Notes: a model not told the origin generated them from the letters alone. A stretch of DNA of 64,000 nucleotides from Paracraurococcus lichenis (GCF_030657435.1 NZ_JAUTWS010000032.1:1-64000); one strand, 5' to 3'. Numbered from the stretch's first letter, positions 33,623 to 42,676 are shown. Numbers and translations: made by a program.

Positions 33623-34678
33623 CTATCCCCGCCAGCCCAGCCCGGCGCGGCGCACCCGCAGCGCCACCACCGCCAGCCAGCCGAGCTGCACCGCGAGCGC
33701 CGGCAGCACCACCAGCGGCTTCCAGAGCGGCGGCAGCCGCAGGAAGACCAGGGCGAGCGCAGCATGGAAGGCGGTGAAGCCCCAATGCGTCGCCGCCACC
33801 CGCCGCGTGCCCATGCCGGCCCGCTGCGCCATCTGGTACAGGTGGGTGCGGTGCGGCGCGCCGACCGTGTCGCCCATGACGGCACGCCGCAGCAGCGTGA
33901 AGCCGGCATCGAAGAGCAGCGCGAAGATCAGCAGCGGCACGATCAGGAAGCTCAACTGGTTCACGTCGAACCGGCTGGCCGCCACCGCCAGCACCGCCAG
34001 CATGAAGCCGGCGAACTGGCTGCCGACATCGCCCATGAAGATGCGTGCGGGGTGCAGGTTGAAGGGCAGGAAGCCGGCGAAGCCCGCGGTCAGGAACAAC
34101 GCCGCGGCATAGACGAAGCCGCCGCCCTGCAGCGCCGCGATGGCGGTCAGCGCGGCGCAGGCGACCAGCAGCGTGCCGCCGACCAGGCCGTCGAGCCCGT
34201 CCATGAAGTTCACGGCATTGGTGCAGGCCAGGATCCAGAAGACCGTCAGCAGCACCCCGCCGAGGCCGAGCTCGACCGGGCCGACATAGGGGATGGCGAG
34301 GCGGGAGATGGTCAGGCCGCTCGCCACCGCGACCAGCGCGGCCGCGAGTTGCGCGCCGAAGCGCAGGCGCGCCGGCAGGCTGCGCATGTCGTCCACCAGC
34401 GCGACGCCGGCGATGGCGATGGCGGCGAGGATGACGCCGATGAATTGCCGCTCCGCGATGCGGGCCTGGTCGGCAACCTGGTAGAGCACCAGCATGCCGA
34501 CGACGAAGGCGAGCACGGCGCCGACCCCGCCGCCGCGCGGCGTCGGCCGCACATGCGCGCTGCGGGCATTGGGGTGGTCGAGGATCGGGAAGGCGATCAT
34601 CGCCCGCACGGCGCCGGCGGAGAGCAGGGCCAGCAGGCAGGCGAAGACCAGGTGCTGGGAAAGGGCGGCCAGGGTCAT
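33623..34678 (-). CDS. GT4-family undecaprenyl-phosphate sugar-1-phosphate transferase (WecA/MraY type)
   Basis: This 351-residue polytopic enzyme transfers a HexNAc-1-phosphate from UDP-sugar to undecaprenyl phosphate, starting polysaccharide assembly. About 10-11 membrane segments are seen. Family motifs: HPNARSAHVRPTPRGGG near the start, VDDMRSL (Mg-binding DD), TNAVNFMDGLDGLVGG, HPARIFMGDVGSQFAG and a closing GAPHRTHLYQ. It resembles WbpL/WecA-type enzymes more than MraY. It is convergent with the YjbF-like gene (36-bp gap). A second initiating enzyme of another type is encoded at 44.8 kb. Confidence 0.9.
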   Translation of the reverse strand: MTLAALSQHLVFACLLALLSAGAVRAMIAFPILDHPNARSAHVRPTPRGGGVGAVLAFVVGMLVLYQVADQARIAERQFIGVILAAIAIAGVALVDDMRSLPARLRFGAQLAAALVAVASGLTISRLAIPYVGPVELGLGGVLLTVFWILACTNAVNFMDGLDGLVGGTLLVACAALTAIAALQGGGFVYAAALFLTAGFAGFLPFNLHPARIFMGDVGSQFAGFMLAVLAVAASRFDVNQLSFLIVPLLIFALLFDAGFTLLRRAVMGDTVGAPHRTHLYQMAQRAGMGTRRVAATHWGFTAFHAALALVFLRLPPLWKPLVVLPALAVQLGWLAVVALRVRRAGLGWRG

Positions 34679-35056
34679 TGCGGACGGGGTGTGCAGCCTC
34701 TCAATTGACGGGACAAGCCTTCCCGCGAAAGAACGCCCGGCCGGCGGGCCGCGGCCCGCGGTCGGGCCGGACCTGCCGACGCGGCGACGGCCCCGCGGAG
34801 CGGTCGCCTCCGGCCCGGCGGCGCGGCGTCCGGGGCCGTTTCCCCGCAGGCGCGGTGGTCATTGCGCTGGCGATCGCGTAGCGGTGATGCCGAAACATGC
34901 GAAGCCTCTGCGACAAGTGCCAGCCGGTCCGGGGCGCGCATGGCAAGGCCGCTCGCCACCGCATGACCAGCCTGCCGGGACCATCCATGGCCGAGGCAAT
35001 CCGGCTGCGACCGGAGCCCGGCCGGCATGCCGCATAGAGGCGGCGGGAGGCACGCC
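34679..35056. other. Intergenic region without identified gene
   Basis: About 380 bp between the divergent GT4 transferase and the unrecognised tryptophan-rich protein. It presumably carries promoters for both. Open frames here are short and lack coding character. I see no tRNA, convincing terminator or strong palindrome; a TTGACG hexamer occurs near 34705 without a clear partner. Confidence 0.5.
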
Positions 35057-35638
35057 ATGCGCATCAAGGGCGATGCGGCGGATTATTGCATCCAGTGGCA
35101 CTGGTTCGGCGGGCAGGGCGCCTTCGGCGAACTGGCGAATTTCCTTCGCAACATCCCGACCGATCTCGATGTCGAGGTCGACAAGCAGTACCCCAACCAA
35201 CCCGGCGGCTATACCTCCGAATGGCGGCTGACGGCCGAGACCTGGCGGCAACTCTGGCACTACATCCAGTACGACGTGGCGCAGAAGATGCGGCACCCCG
35301 TCTCGCGCGCGGTCGTGCTGCTCGTGCACAACGGCGCCGGCGGGGGTGGGGCGAAGGCCAGCCTGTGGCTGATGTATCCCGAATGCGCAGGCCTGATCGA
35401 AGTGCGGTCCTGCGTCCGATGCCACTCCACCTGGAACCAGGCCGAGCTGAATACCGGAACCGGTCTGGATCTCGAGACCATGCTGATCAACGAGATCCCG
35501 ATCAAGTTCTGGGACCCCGACTTCGCGCACAAGCATCTGGCGCAGAAGCCGCTCCCCAGGATCCCGCCGTCGAAGGCCCAGCCGGCGCCGAGGCGCACGG
35601 CCCTGTCCATGGGCGGCCACCGGCAGGCGCGGGCCTGA
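35057..35638 (+). CDS. Unrecognised Trp-rich protein
   Basis: I do not recognise this 193-residue protein. It has no signal peptide or membrane helix. It is notable for tryptophans (CIQWHWFGG, SEWRLTAETWRQLWHYIQY, KASLWLMYPEC, KFWDPDF) and for CVRCHSTW, a CxxCH-like pair that could bind metal, or haem if exported, although no export signal is seen. The last 30 residues are basic and Pro-rich. The reading frame is supported by GC-rich third positions compared with the overlapping minus-strand frame. ATG 35057 lies after GGAGG (GCGGGAGGCACGCC); an upstream ATG at 35027 is possible. It sits between polysaccharide genes. Confidence 0.6.
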   Translation: MRIKGDAADYCIQWHWFGGQGAFGELANFLRNIPTDLDVEVDKQYPNQPGGYTSEWRLTAETWRQLWHYIQYDVAQKMRHPVSRAVVLLVHNGAGGGGAKASLWLMYPECAGLIEVRSCVRCHSTWNQAELNTGTGLDLETMLINEIPIKFWDPDFAHKHLAQKPLPRIPPSKAQPAPRRTALSMGGHRQARA

Positions 35639-35702
35639 AGGTCCGGCGGCCGGCCGGTCCACGCCATCCGGGGCCGCGGCGGGCGGACATGGCCCGGGCG
35701 CA

Positions 35703-37784
35703 TTACCGCAGGAAGCCCATATACCCCCGCGCCAGCGCATCCACCCGCCCCTCCCGCGTCACCTCCCAGAGCGGGTTGTCCACCACCAGCCGCTGCCCGC
35801 CGTCGCGGATCACCGGCCGGATCACCGCGCCGGCCCGCGCCGCCGTCTCCGGCCCGAGGAGCTGCAGCGGAATGCGCAGGAAGATCCCCTTGTCGAAGCT
35901 GCCCTCGCCGAAGCGGCGGAAGGGCACGTCGGTGAGGGTGGCGAAGGCGCCCACCTCGATGCCGCTCTCGAATCGCCGGCCGACCTCGATGGTCCCGCCC
36001 CAGTCGCCGGCCAGGTACCGCCCGGCCCGCAGCACCGTGTAGAGGTTCCAGACCGGCAGGTCGGCGTAAAGCGAGGCATGGCCGGTCGCCACGCTGTATC
36101 CCAGCGCCCCGAAGCCGCCGTGGTAGTCGCGCTGCGCCACCCAGGCCAGGTCGATCCCGAGGGCGAGCGGCCGGTCATGCGGCCGCCACAGCACCTCCCC
36201 CTGCACCCCCTGGAACATCGGCTCGAGCAGCCCGCCGGTGACCCGCGCGAACCAGTCCGGCGCGAGCGCCCAGATCCGCTCGGCATAGAGGGTCGGGAGG
36301 GACGTCTTCCCCTCCCGCGCATAGCGGGCGATGTCGCTGCGGACATGCGGCAGGCGGCTGTCGGAGGGGCGGCCCTCGTCCAGGTTGCCGGCCACCGCCT
36401 GCGCGAGGCTGCCGGCGAGGGCGAACCCCTCCCCGAGGCCATGACGCGCCCCGGCCACCACCCCCGCCTGCCAGCGGACCCCGGCGCCGGGATCGCCGAG
36501 TTGCAGGGCGACCCGCGGCTCGATGGCCCAGGCGAGGCCCGGCGCCGCCAGCCCGGGCCCGGCCGGCCGCGCCGCCTGCAGGGAGGAGGTCGCCAGTACC
36601 TCCTCCGCGCTGCCCAGGCCGGCGGCGGCGCCCTCCATCGCCTCCCGCAGCACCACCAGCCGCGCGACCGGGGCGCCGAACCGGTGCCAGGCGACCTCGA
36701 TCCGCTCCACCTCCGGCGGCAGGTGCGGCTGCGCCGCCCGCACCACCCGCCCGGCCACCTGGGCGAGGGTCGGGAAGCGCCCGCCCTCCACCGCGATCCG
36801 CGCCTCCGCCCCGGCGACCTCGATGCCGAGCGGGCGGAAGCCGGCGCCCACCAGCGCCCCGGCGAGCGCGGCCTCGGAGCCGGTCTCCGGCCGCGCCGCC
36901 ATCGGCGGCGGGGCCCGGCGCGGCGCCGCCGGCGGCCGGGCCGGGTCCATCCGTAGGGAGACCCGCAGCAGCGCATCCGTCCCGTGGACGAAGTGGGCGC
37001 CGACATCGAGCCAGTCGTTCGGCTGCCATTGCAGGCCGAGATTGAGCCGCGACCGCGCCTCGCCCCGCAGGTCCGTGCTGCGCGCGGGATAGCCGCCGCG
37101 CTCGTCCCGCAGCGCGTCGCCGGACCACTCGGCCTTGAGGCGCAGCCCCTCCATATCGCCGAAAGGGGTGGGCAGCGCGGGCAGGCTCCACTCGACGCCG
37201 CCGAACAGCGCCACATCCTCGCCGCGGAACCAGCTTCCGAAGGCGGGCGTGCCGCCCTGGCCCACATCCCGCCGCCGCGGCCGGCGGCCGAGCGGGTTGG
37301 GCAGGTCCGCACCGGTCCCCAGCCGCCCCCAGCCCATCCCCAGCGTCAGGTCCAGCGGCCCGAAGCGCTTGGACGCCACGACATACTCGCCGCCATAGAT
37401 CCCGGTGCCCGCGGCATCCTGCAGCCCGACGGCGAGCGCCGGGCGCCAGGGCCCCTCCTCCCAGAGCCGGAGCTTCAGGTCGAAGGCCCGGTCGTTGGTC
37501 GTGCCCCAGCCGCGGGTGCCGTCCAGCCGGTCCGTCAGACGGAAGGTGGTCTCGAGGAAAGGCAGCGCCTGGAAGGAGAGGAACCAGAACTGCCGCTGCC
37601 GCCGCAGCGCCGCCCCGGCCTCCAGCGTCGCGTCCGGCCGGAACCGGGCATTGCGCATCTCCACCAGCCCGGCGCCGCCATAGTCGGAGCCGGTCGCGGG
37701 CACCTCCTGCGCCAGCGCGCCGGTCGAGAGGACGAGGCACAGGGCCAGCCACCCGGGGAGGGCGCTGCCCTCCCCGGACCCCAC
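35703..37784 (-). CDS. yjbH: YjbH-like outer-membrane exopolysaccharide protein
   Basis: With the GTG chosen, the protein has 693 residues and begins with a signal peptide (GWLALCLVLSTGALAQ). The body fits the YjbH domain family, a large beta-barrel-like outer-membrane protein of the yjbEFGH/group 4 capsule system: GGAGLVEMRNARFRPDATLE, then TNDRAFDLKLRLWEEGPWRP, GTGIYGGEYVVASKRFGPLDL, GVEWSLP, LGLQWQPNDWLDVGAHFVHG and many C-terminal strands ending with VTREGRVDALARGYMGFLR. Start is uncertain: an ATG at 37859 lies inside a palindrome cluster and would add 25 residues with no signal-peptide character. It shares strand with the SLBB gene upstream. Confidence 0.82.
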   Translation of the reverse strand: MGSGEGSALPGWLALCLVLSTGALAQEVPATGSDYGGAGLVEMRNARFRPDATLEAGAALRRQRQFWFLSFQALPFLETTFRLTDRLDGTRGWGTTNDRAFDLKLRLWEEGPWRPALAVGLQDAAGTGIYGGEYVVASKRFGPLDLTLGMGWGRLGTGADLPNPLGRRPRRRDVGQGGTPAFGSWFRGEDVALFGGVEWSLPALPTPFGDMEGLRLKAEWSGDALRDERGGYPARSTDLRGEARSRLNLGLQWQPNDWLDVGAHFVHGTDALLRVSLRMDPARPPAAPRRAPPPMAARPETGSEAALAGALVGAGFRPLGIEVAGAEARIAVEGGRFPTLAQVAGRVVRAAQPHLPPEVERIEVAWHRFGAPVARLVVLREAMEGAAAGLGSAEEVLATSSLQAARPAGPGLAAPGLAWAIEPRVALQLGDPGAGVRWQAGVVAGARHGLGEGFALAGSLAQAVAGNLDEGRPSDSRLPHVRSDIARYAREGKTSLPTLYAERIWALAPDWFARVTGGLLEPMFQGVQGEVLWRPHDRPLALGIDLAWVAQRDYHGGFGALGYSVATGHASLYADLPVWNLYTVLRAGRYLAGDWGGTIEVGRRFESGIEVGAFATLTDVPFRRFGEGSFDKGIFLRIPLQLLGPETAARAGAVIRPVIRDGGQRLVVDNPLWEVTREGRVDALARGYMGFLR

Positions 37785-37970
37785 TCGCCAAGGGCTTAAG
37801 GCCCTTGGATCCCGAGAGTCATCGCCATGGGAGGGACCCCCAGCGGGGGTCCCTCCCATGGCGATAAACCCACGCCGGTCCAGGGGTCGCTTGACCCCTG
37901 GCGGGGGGTCGAGGGGGGCAGGGGCACCCCATCGTGCCTCGCACGATGGGGACCCCGCAGCGCCCCCCTC
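37753..37970. repeat. Cluster of five perfect palindromes (mosaic repeat)
   Basis: In 218 bp there are five perfect hairpins: 37753-37763/37767-37777 (11 bp, loop GCT); 37788-37795/37801-37808 (8 bp); 37821-37841/37845-37865 (21 bp, loop AGC); 37880-37888/37893-37901 (9 bp); and 37927-37937/37941-37951 (11 bp, loop CTC), the last enclosed by an outer 9-bp stem 37911-37919/37962-37970. The first falls inside the signal-peptide codons of the YjbH-like gene. Such density is far above chance and suggests a dispersed mosaic repeat or an attenuator region. Confidence 0.85.
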
Positions 37971-37986
37971 GTGACGCGCCCCGGGC

Positions 37987-40815
37987 CTAGCGCCCACTCG
38001 ACCGCACGATGACCGCGAGGGCCGCGCTCGACAGCGCGACCTGCGAGAGCACCTGCGTGACGTCGCGCAGGAACCCCCAGGTCTCGTAGGGCGAGGGGTC
38101 CTGCGGCACCACCACGGTGCTGCCGGGCGGGATCGGCGGCCCGCCGGCCTGCCAGGCGCCGAGGCCGGCGGGCGCCGACTGCCCGTTGGGCAGCACCACG
38201 AAGGCGCGGCCGCTATCGGCGAAGCGCTGCTCGCCGCCGGCGGCGCGGACATACTCGCCGGCCTTCCAGCCCGTCGCGAATTGCAGGCTGCCCGGGTTCA
38301 GCACGGCGCCCACCACCGTCACCTCGTTCGGGCGCTTCGGCATGGCGACCAGGTCGCCCGGCTCCATCAGCACATCCAGGTCGGGCCGGCCGGCGAGGAC
38401 CACCGGATTCGCTTCCACCACCATCCGCCCCGCCGCCCGCGCCTGCCGCAGCGACCCCGCCAGCGCCTGCCCGGCCTGGATGGCGCCGGAGAGGTCGGTC
38501 GAGCCGCGCATGCCCGCCACTGCCTGGCCCGCCGCGACCTGCATCAGCCCCTGCTCCAGCTCGCGCGCCGTGCGGGCGAAGCCCTCCTGCTGGCGCTGCC
38601 GCACGCTCTCCCGGCTGAAGACCGCGCCATAGGGATAGGCCTGCGCGGTCAGCCCGCCGGCGCGGGCGATCACCTCGGAGAGGCGCTCGCCGCGGCGGAT
38701 GTCGTAGACGCCGGGCCGGACGAACTCGCCGACCAGGGTGACGGGCCCGGTGTCGCGGTCGCCGAAGCCGCGCGGCAGCCGCACCGCGTCGCGCGGGGAG
38801 AGGCGCACGGCGGCGAAATTGCGCGAGCGCAGGTCGAGCAGCGTGCGCGACAGCGGCAGGGTCGCGCTCTGGTCGGCCGGCTCGCGCGAGAGCTCGACCG
38901 CGGCGAGGTCGGCCGTATCGGTCGCGCCGCCGGCCGCCGCCAGCACCGACTCCAGCCCGGTGTCGTTCAGCACGGGGTAGAGGCCGGGCAGCCGCACCTC
39001 GCCCGTCAACAGGACGCTCTGGTCCAGCAGGAAGGGCAGCAGCGCGGGGTAGTCGAGGAAGACCTGCGGGCAGGGCAGCAGGCCGATATCCGGGAAGCCG
39101 GCGGCGCGGGCATGCGCGAAGCGCTGGCGGGAGGCCTGGGCGGCGACCGCCAATTGCACCAGCGCCGGGCAGGTGGCGGATGGGGCCTGGGCCGCGGCGG
39201 CGGGCGCCGGCGCGGGCGGCGTCCCCGGCATGCCCGCGGCGGTGGACAGGGGCTGCCCCGTGGCCGGCGCCGGGGCGGTCTGGTCGGGATCCGGCGCATC
39301 GCCGCGGATCGCCTGCTGCACGCCGGGGCTCGCCAGGAACAGCACGTCCGGCAGGCCGAGCAGGATGACCTCGTCGCCTTCGGCCAGCGGCAGGTCGGCC
39401 TGGCCCTGCAGCACGCGGCCGAGGTCGAAGGGCAGGAATTGCCGCGTCCGCGTCCGCGGCTCCGTCCTCCAGACCACGCCGAGCCGCGGATAGGGATCCG
39501 CCTTCACCAGCCGAGGGTCGGAGAGCAGCCCGCGCAGGTTCCGCGCCCGGCCGCCCGCGGCCCGCAGCACCGGCGCCACCACATGCCCGGCCAGCCGCAG
39601 GTCCTGCGCCACCACATCCGAGCCGGGCTCCACCCGCAGCGCATCGCCGCGGCGGAGCGCGTCGCGCGGCCCGATCTCCCGTACGCTGCGGCGGCCCTCG
39701 GCATCCGTGGTCTGCAGCAGGAAGCGGTGGCCGGTCGGCCGCAGCGGCTCGCCCGCCAGCCGCAGCAGCGTCGCCAGCGGCGCCTGCGCCGCGCCCGCGG
39801 GCAGTTCGTAGATGCCGGGCCGCGTCACCTCCCCGCCGATCGCCACCACCGCGCCGAGCGGCGGGACCAGGATCCGCTCCCCCTCCCGCAGCCTGAGGTC
39901 GGGCGCCGCGCCCTCCCCGGCGATGACGGGATAGAGGTCGAGGGTCCGCCGCCCGCCCGGCCCCTCCACCCGGATGGCGCGGAGCGAGCCGGTCCGCCGG
40001 ACGCCGCCGGCCGCGACCAGCGCATCGAGCACCGAGGCCATGGAGGTCAGCGCCTGCAGCCCGGGCCGCGCCACCTCCCCGCCGACGAAGACCGCGATCT
40101 GCCGCACCTGGCCGATGGAGACGAAGACCTCCGACCCGCCGAGCTCGCGTGCGGAGCGCGCCTCGAGGTCGGCCCGCAATTCCCCGAGCGTCCGCCCGGC
40201 GGCCGGCACCGGGGCGAGGTCCGGGACCAGCAGCATGCCGTCGCGGCCGATGCGGAGGCTGAGCGTCTGCCGGGCGCGGCCCCGGAAGGCCAGGATCACC
40301 TCGTCGTCGCGGCCGAGCAGGTAATCCTCCGGCAGGGCGCCGAAGCCGATCCCGGCGGGCTGCCCGGCGGGGGTGCCGCGCAGCGACTCGTAGCCGAATT
40401 GCCGGAGTGGCGCCGACGTGCAGGGCGCGGGCTGGCAGGCGCCGCCCGCCCCGCGCGCGGCGAAGAAGGCCTCGGCCGGGGAGGGCGGGTCGTCCGGTGG
40501 CGCGGCCGGCGCGGCGATGGCCGGCGGGGGCGGGGCGAGCGGCGCCGAGGGCAGCGGGCTCGGCACCGGCCGCCCGGCGCCGGCATCGATGATCCGCTGC
40601 AGGATGTCCTGCTGGGCGGAAGGCGGCAGGCTCGGCAGCGGCAGCCCGCCCGGCAGGGTGGAGGGCAGGGCGGGCGGCGAGAGGAAGCCGCCGGGCGACC
40701 CGGTCTGCGCGCGCAGGGGCAGCGGCACCATCAGCGGCGCCAGCAGCAGCGCGATCAGGCGGCGGCAGAGGGTTGGACCGGACCGGCGCAGCAGGAAAGC
40801 CCCCCTTCCGGGCAC
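37987..40815 (-). CDS. Large polysaccharide export protein with five SLBB-like domains (Wza class)
   Basis: The protein has 942 residues from the GTG chosen; the usual Wza is about 380. After a signal-like segment (LIALLLAPLMVPLPLRA) and a 110-residue Pro-rich linker comes the poly-export domain (LSLRIGRDGMLLVPDLAPVP). VxGxVxxPG-type SLBB strands then occur five times: AVFVGGEVARPGLQ, VVAIGGEVTRPGIYE, VLLTGEVRLPGLYP, VTLVGEFVRPGVYD and VTVVGAVLNPGSLQ. A hydrophobic C-terminal helix (SQVALSSAALAVIVRS) may cross the outer membrane as in Wza. The GTG start is uncertain; longer upstream frame is the opposite-strand lyase gene. Divergent from the lyase. Confidence 0.85.
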   Translation of the reverse strand: MPGRGAFLLRRSGPTLCRRLIALLLAPLMVPLPLRAQTGSPGGFLSPPALPSTLPGGLPLPSLPPSAQQDILQRIIDAGAGRPVPSPLPSAPLAPPPPAIAAPAAPPDDPPSPAEAFFAARGAGGACQPAPCTSAPLRQFGYESLRGTPAGQPAGIGFGALPEDYLLGRDDEVILAFRGRARQTLSLRIGRDGMLLVPDLAPVPAAGRTLGELRADLEARSARELGGSEVFVSIGQVRQIAVFVGGEVARPGLQALTSMASVLDALVAAGGVRRTGSLRAIRVEGPGGRRTLDLYPVIAGEGAAPDLRLREGERILVPPLGAVVAIGGEVTRPGIYELPAGAAQAPLATLLRLAGEPLRPTGHRFLLQTTDAEGRRSVREIGPRDALRRGDALRVEPGSDVVAQDLRLAGHVVAPVLRAAGGRARNLRGLLSDPRLVKADPYPRLGVVWRTEPRTRTRQFLPFDLGRVLQGQADLPLAEGDEVILLGLPDVLFLASPGVQQAIRGDAPDPDQTAPAPATGQPLSTAAGMPGTPPAPAPAAAAQAPSATCPALVQLAVAAQASRQRFAHARAAGFPDIGLLPCPQVFLDYPALLPFLLDQSVLLTGEVRLPGLYPVLNDTGLESVLAAAGGATDTADLAAVELSREPADQSATLPLSRTLLDLRSRNFAAVRLSPRDAVRLPRGFGDRDTGPVTLVGEFVRPGVYDIRRGERLSEVIARAGGLTAQAYPYGAVFSRESVRQRQQEGFARTARELEQGLMQVAAGQAVAGMRGSTDLSGAIQAGQALAGSLRQARAAGRMVVEANPVVLAGRPDLDVLMEPGDLVAMPKRPNEVTVVGAVLNPGSLQFATGWKAGEYVRAAGGEQRFADSGRAFVVLPNGQSAPAGLGAWQAGGPPIPPGSTVVVPQDPSPYETWGFLRDVTQVLSQVALSSAALAVIVRSSGR

Positions 40816-40873
40816 GGAATCACATCGACGCACAGTTGCATCGAATCTGGTGGATTTTCTACTCCTGTGTTCA

Positions 40874-42652
40874 ATGTCGTATGGCCGGCGCCTGCCGATG
40901 GTTGTGGATGCGGCCCGCCGCCTCGGGCCGCGCCCGGTGCTGCTGGCGGCCTGGCACCGGGTCGCCGGCCGCCGGATCGCGCGCGCCCGGCTGCGGGATG
41001 CCGCGCTGCCGGACGGACCTTTCCTGCCCGCCGGGGTACCGCCGGCGCGGGGCCTGCCGGCTTGGCATCGCGTCGTCCTGTTGTCGCGGGCGGCCGGGGT
41101 CGCGCCGCCGGACTGGCACGGGCCCTTTCCCGCGGACGGCCATGCGCTGCACCTCGACCTCTTCCAACCCGGCGACATCCGCCCGGTCTGGGAGCGCAAC
41201 CGCTGGGCGGAATTGCCGCTGCTGGCCCAGGCGGCGCGGCTCGACCCGGGCGGCGGCCATCCCGGCCGGGCCGAGGCGCTGCTGGCGGACTGGCTGGCCG
41301 CCAATCCGCCCTTCCGCGGGCCGAACTGGGCCTGCGGGCAGGAGGCGGCGCTGCGCGCCTTGCATCTCGGCCTCGCGCTCGCGCTGCTCGGGGCGGAGCG
41401 CGCCCTGCCGCCCGGCGCCCGCGCGCTGCTCGCCCTGCATGGCTGCCGCATCGCCGCGACGCCGGCCTATGCCCTGGCGCAGGACAACAACCACACGGTC
41501 TCGGAGGCCGCCGGGCTGATGATCTGCGGGTTGCTGCTCGGCGAGGCCGGCTGGGCGCGGCGCGGCCTGCGGCGGCTGGAGGCGGCGTTGCTGCGGCTGG
41601 TCTCGCCCGAGGGGGCCTTCGCCCCGCTCTCGACCGGCTACCACCGCCTGCTGCTCGACGTGCTCTCGGTCGCCGAGTGGCTGCGGCGGCGGCTGGGCGG
41701 GCCGGCGCCGGCGGCCGCGGCCATGGAGCGGGCGGCGGCGGCCACGCGCTGGCTGCACCGCCTCGCGGCGCCGGCGACCGGCATCCTGCCGCGGCTCGGC
41801 CACCAGGACGGCTCGGCCTTTGCCGATCTCGCCCTGGCCGGCCCGGACGATGCCAGGCCGAGCCTCGAGCGCGCCGCACGGCTGTTCTGCGGCGGCTCCA
41901 TCGGCGCGCGCGAGGAGCCGGGCTGCCTCTGGCTCGGCCTGCCGGCCGGCCCCGTGTTGCCGGCGCCGCCGGCGGCCTGGGCCGGGCCGGGGCTGCGGGG
42001 CTGGCAGGCCGAGGGCGCACGCGCCGTCCTCCGCACCGGCCCGCTGCGCTTCCGCCCCGGCCAGGCCGACCTGCTGCATCTCGAGCTCTGGGACGAGGGG
42101 CTGGCGCTGCTGCGCGACGGCGGCACCGGCGCCTACAACCCGCCGCCCGACCAGGCCTGGTGGCACGCGCATTTCACCGGCACCGCGGCGCACAACACCA
42201 TCGCCTTCGACGGCGAGGACCAGATGCCGAGGGTCTCGCGCTTCCTCTTCGCCCGCTGGCCGCGGACGGGCGACCTGCCGGACGGCGCCTGGATCGAGGA
42301 CTGGCGCGGCCGGCGCCATGCCCGCCGCCTCCGCGTCGAGGGACGCCGCTGGATCGTGGAGGACGTGATCTCCGGCCCCTTCCGGGAGGCGGTGCTGCGC
42401 TGGCGCCTCGCCCCCTCCGCCTGGCGGCTGCTGCCGGACGGGGTGGAGGGGCCGCTCGGGTCGCTCCGCATCGGCGCCGATGCGCCGGTCGCGGTCCGGC
42501 TGGAGCCGGGCTGGGAGAGCCCGGCCTATGGCTGCGTCCGGCCGGCGCCCGTGCTGCTGGCCCGCGTCTGTTCGCCGGTCACAAGTCTCAAAACTGTGAT
42601 TCAATGCCCTGCGCAATCCTGGGTTGATTCTCGCCATTCCGTGTACAAATAG
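40874..42652 (+). CDS. Heparinase II/III-family polysaccharide lyase-like protein
   Basis: The 592-residue protein has an N-terminal helical toroid (PNWACGQEAALRALHLGLAL, AQDNNHTVSEAAGLMICGLL) and a C-terminal beta-sandwich with GTAAHNTIAFDGEDQMP, the signature of heparinase II/III-like enzymes (Asn-Asn-His and Tyr/His active-site elements are visible as DNNHTVSE and STGYHRLLLD). Such enzymes in capsule and EPS loci cut or edit uronic-acid polymers. No signal peptide is evident, unlike secreted lyases. The last 18 residues are encoded by AT-richer DNA which also lies just upstream of the Wzz-like gene. First gene of the plus-strand run. Confidence 0.85.
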   Translation: MSYGRRLPMVVDAARRLGPRPVLLAAWHRVAGRRIARARLRDAALPDGPFLPAGVPPARGLPAWHRVVLLSRAAGVAPPDWHGPFPADGHALHLDLFQPGDIRPVWERNRWAELPLLAQAARLDPGGGHPGRAEALLADWLAANPPFRGPNWACGQEAALRALHLGLALALLGAERALPPGARALLALHGCRIAATPAYALAQDNNHTVSEAAGLMICGLLLGEAGWARRGLRRLEAALLRLVSPEGAFAPLSTGYHRLLLDVLSVAEWLRRRLGGPAPAAAAMERAAAATRWLHRLAAPATGILPRLGHQDGSAFADLALAGPDDARPSLERAARLFCGGSIGAREEPGCLWLGLPAGPVLPAPPAAWAGPGLRGWQAEGARAVLRTGPLRFRPGQADLLHLELWDEGLALLRDGGTGAYNPPPDQAWWHAHFTGTAAHNTIAFDGEDQMPRVSRFLFARWPRTGDLPDGAWIEDWRGRRHARRLRVEGRRWIVEDVISGPFREAVLRWRLAPSAWRLLPDGVEGPLGSLRIGADAPVAVRLEPGWESPAYGCVRPAPVLLARVCSPVTSLKTVIQCPAQSWVDSRHSVYK

Positions 42653-42676
42653 GCCGCGCCTGGAGGCGGAGGCCGA

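Noticed and set aside
34859..35740. 293-codon minus-strand frame opposite the Trp-rich protein
   Set aside because: The plus frame has better codon character and a plausible ribosome binding site; the minus frame is His/Pro/Arg-rich shadow.
37753..37970. CRISPR array
   Set aside because: The units are different palindromes with no constant repeat and no regular spacer length; no cas genes are present.
40816..41451. N-terminal extension of the SLBB export protein to an upstream ATG
   Set aside because: The extra 210 residues are the complement of the lyase gene and contain no export signal; the signal-like segment starts after 40815.
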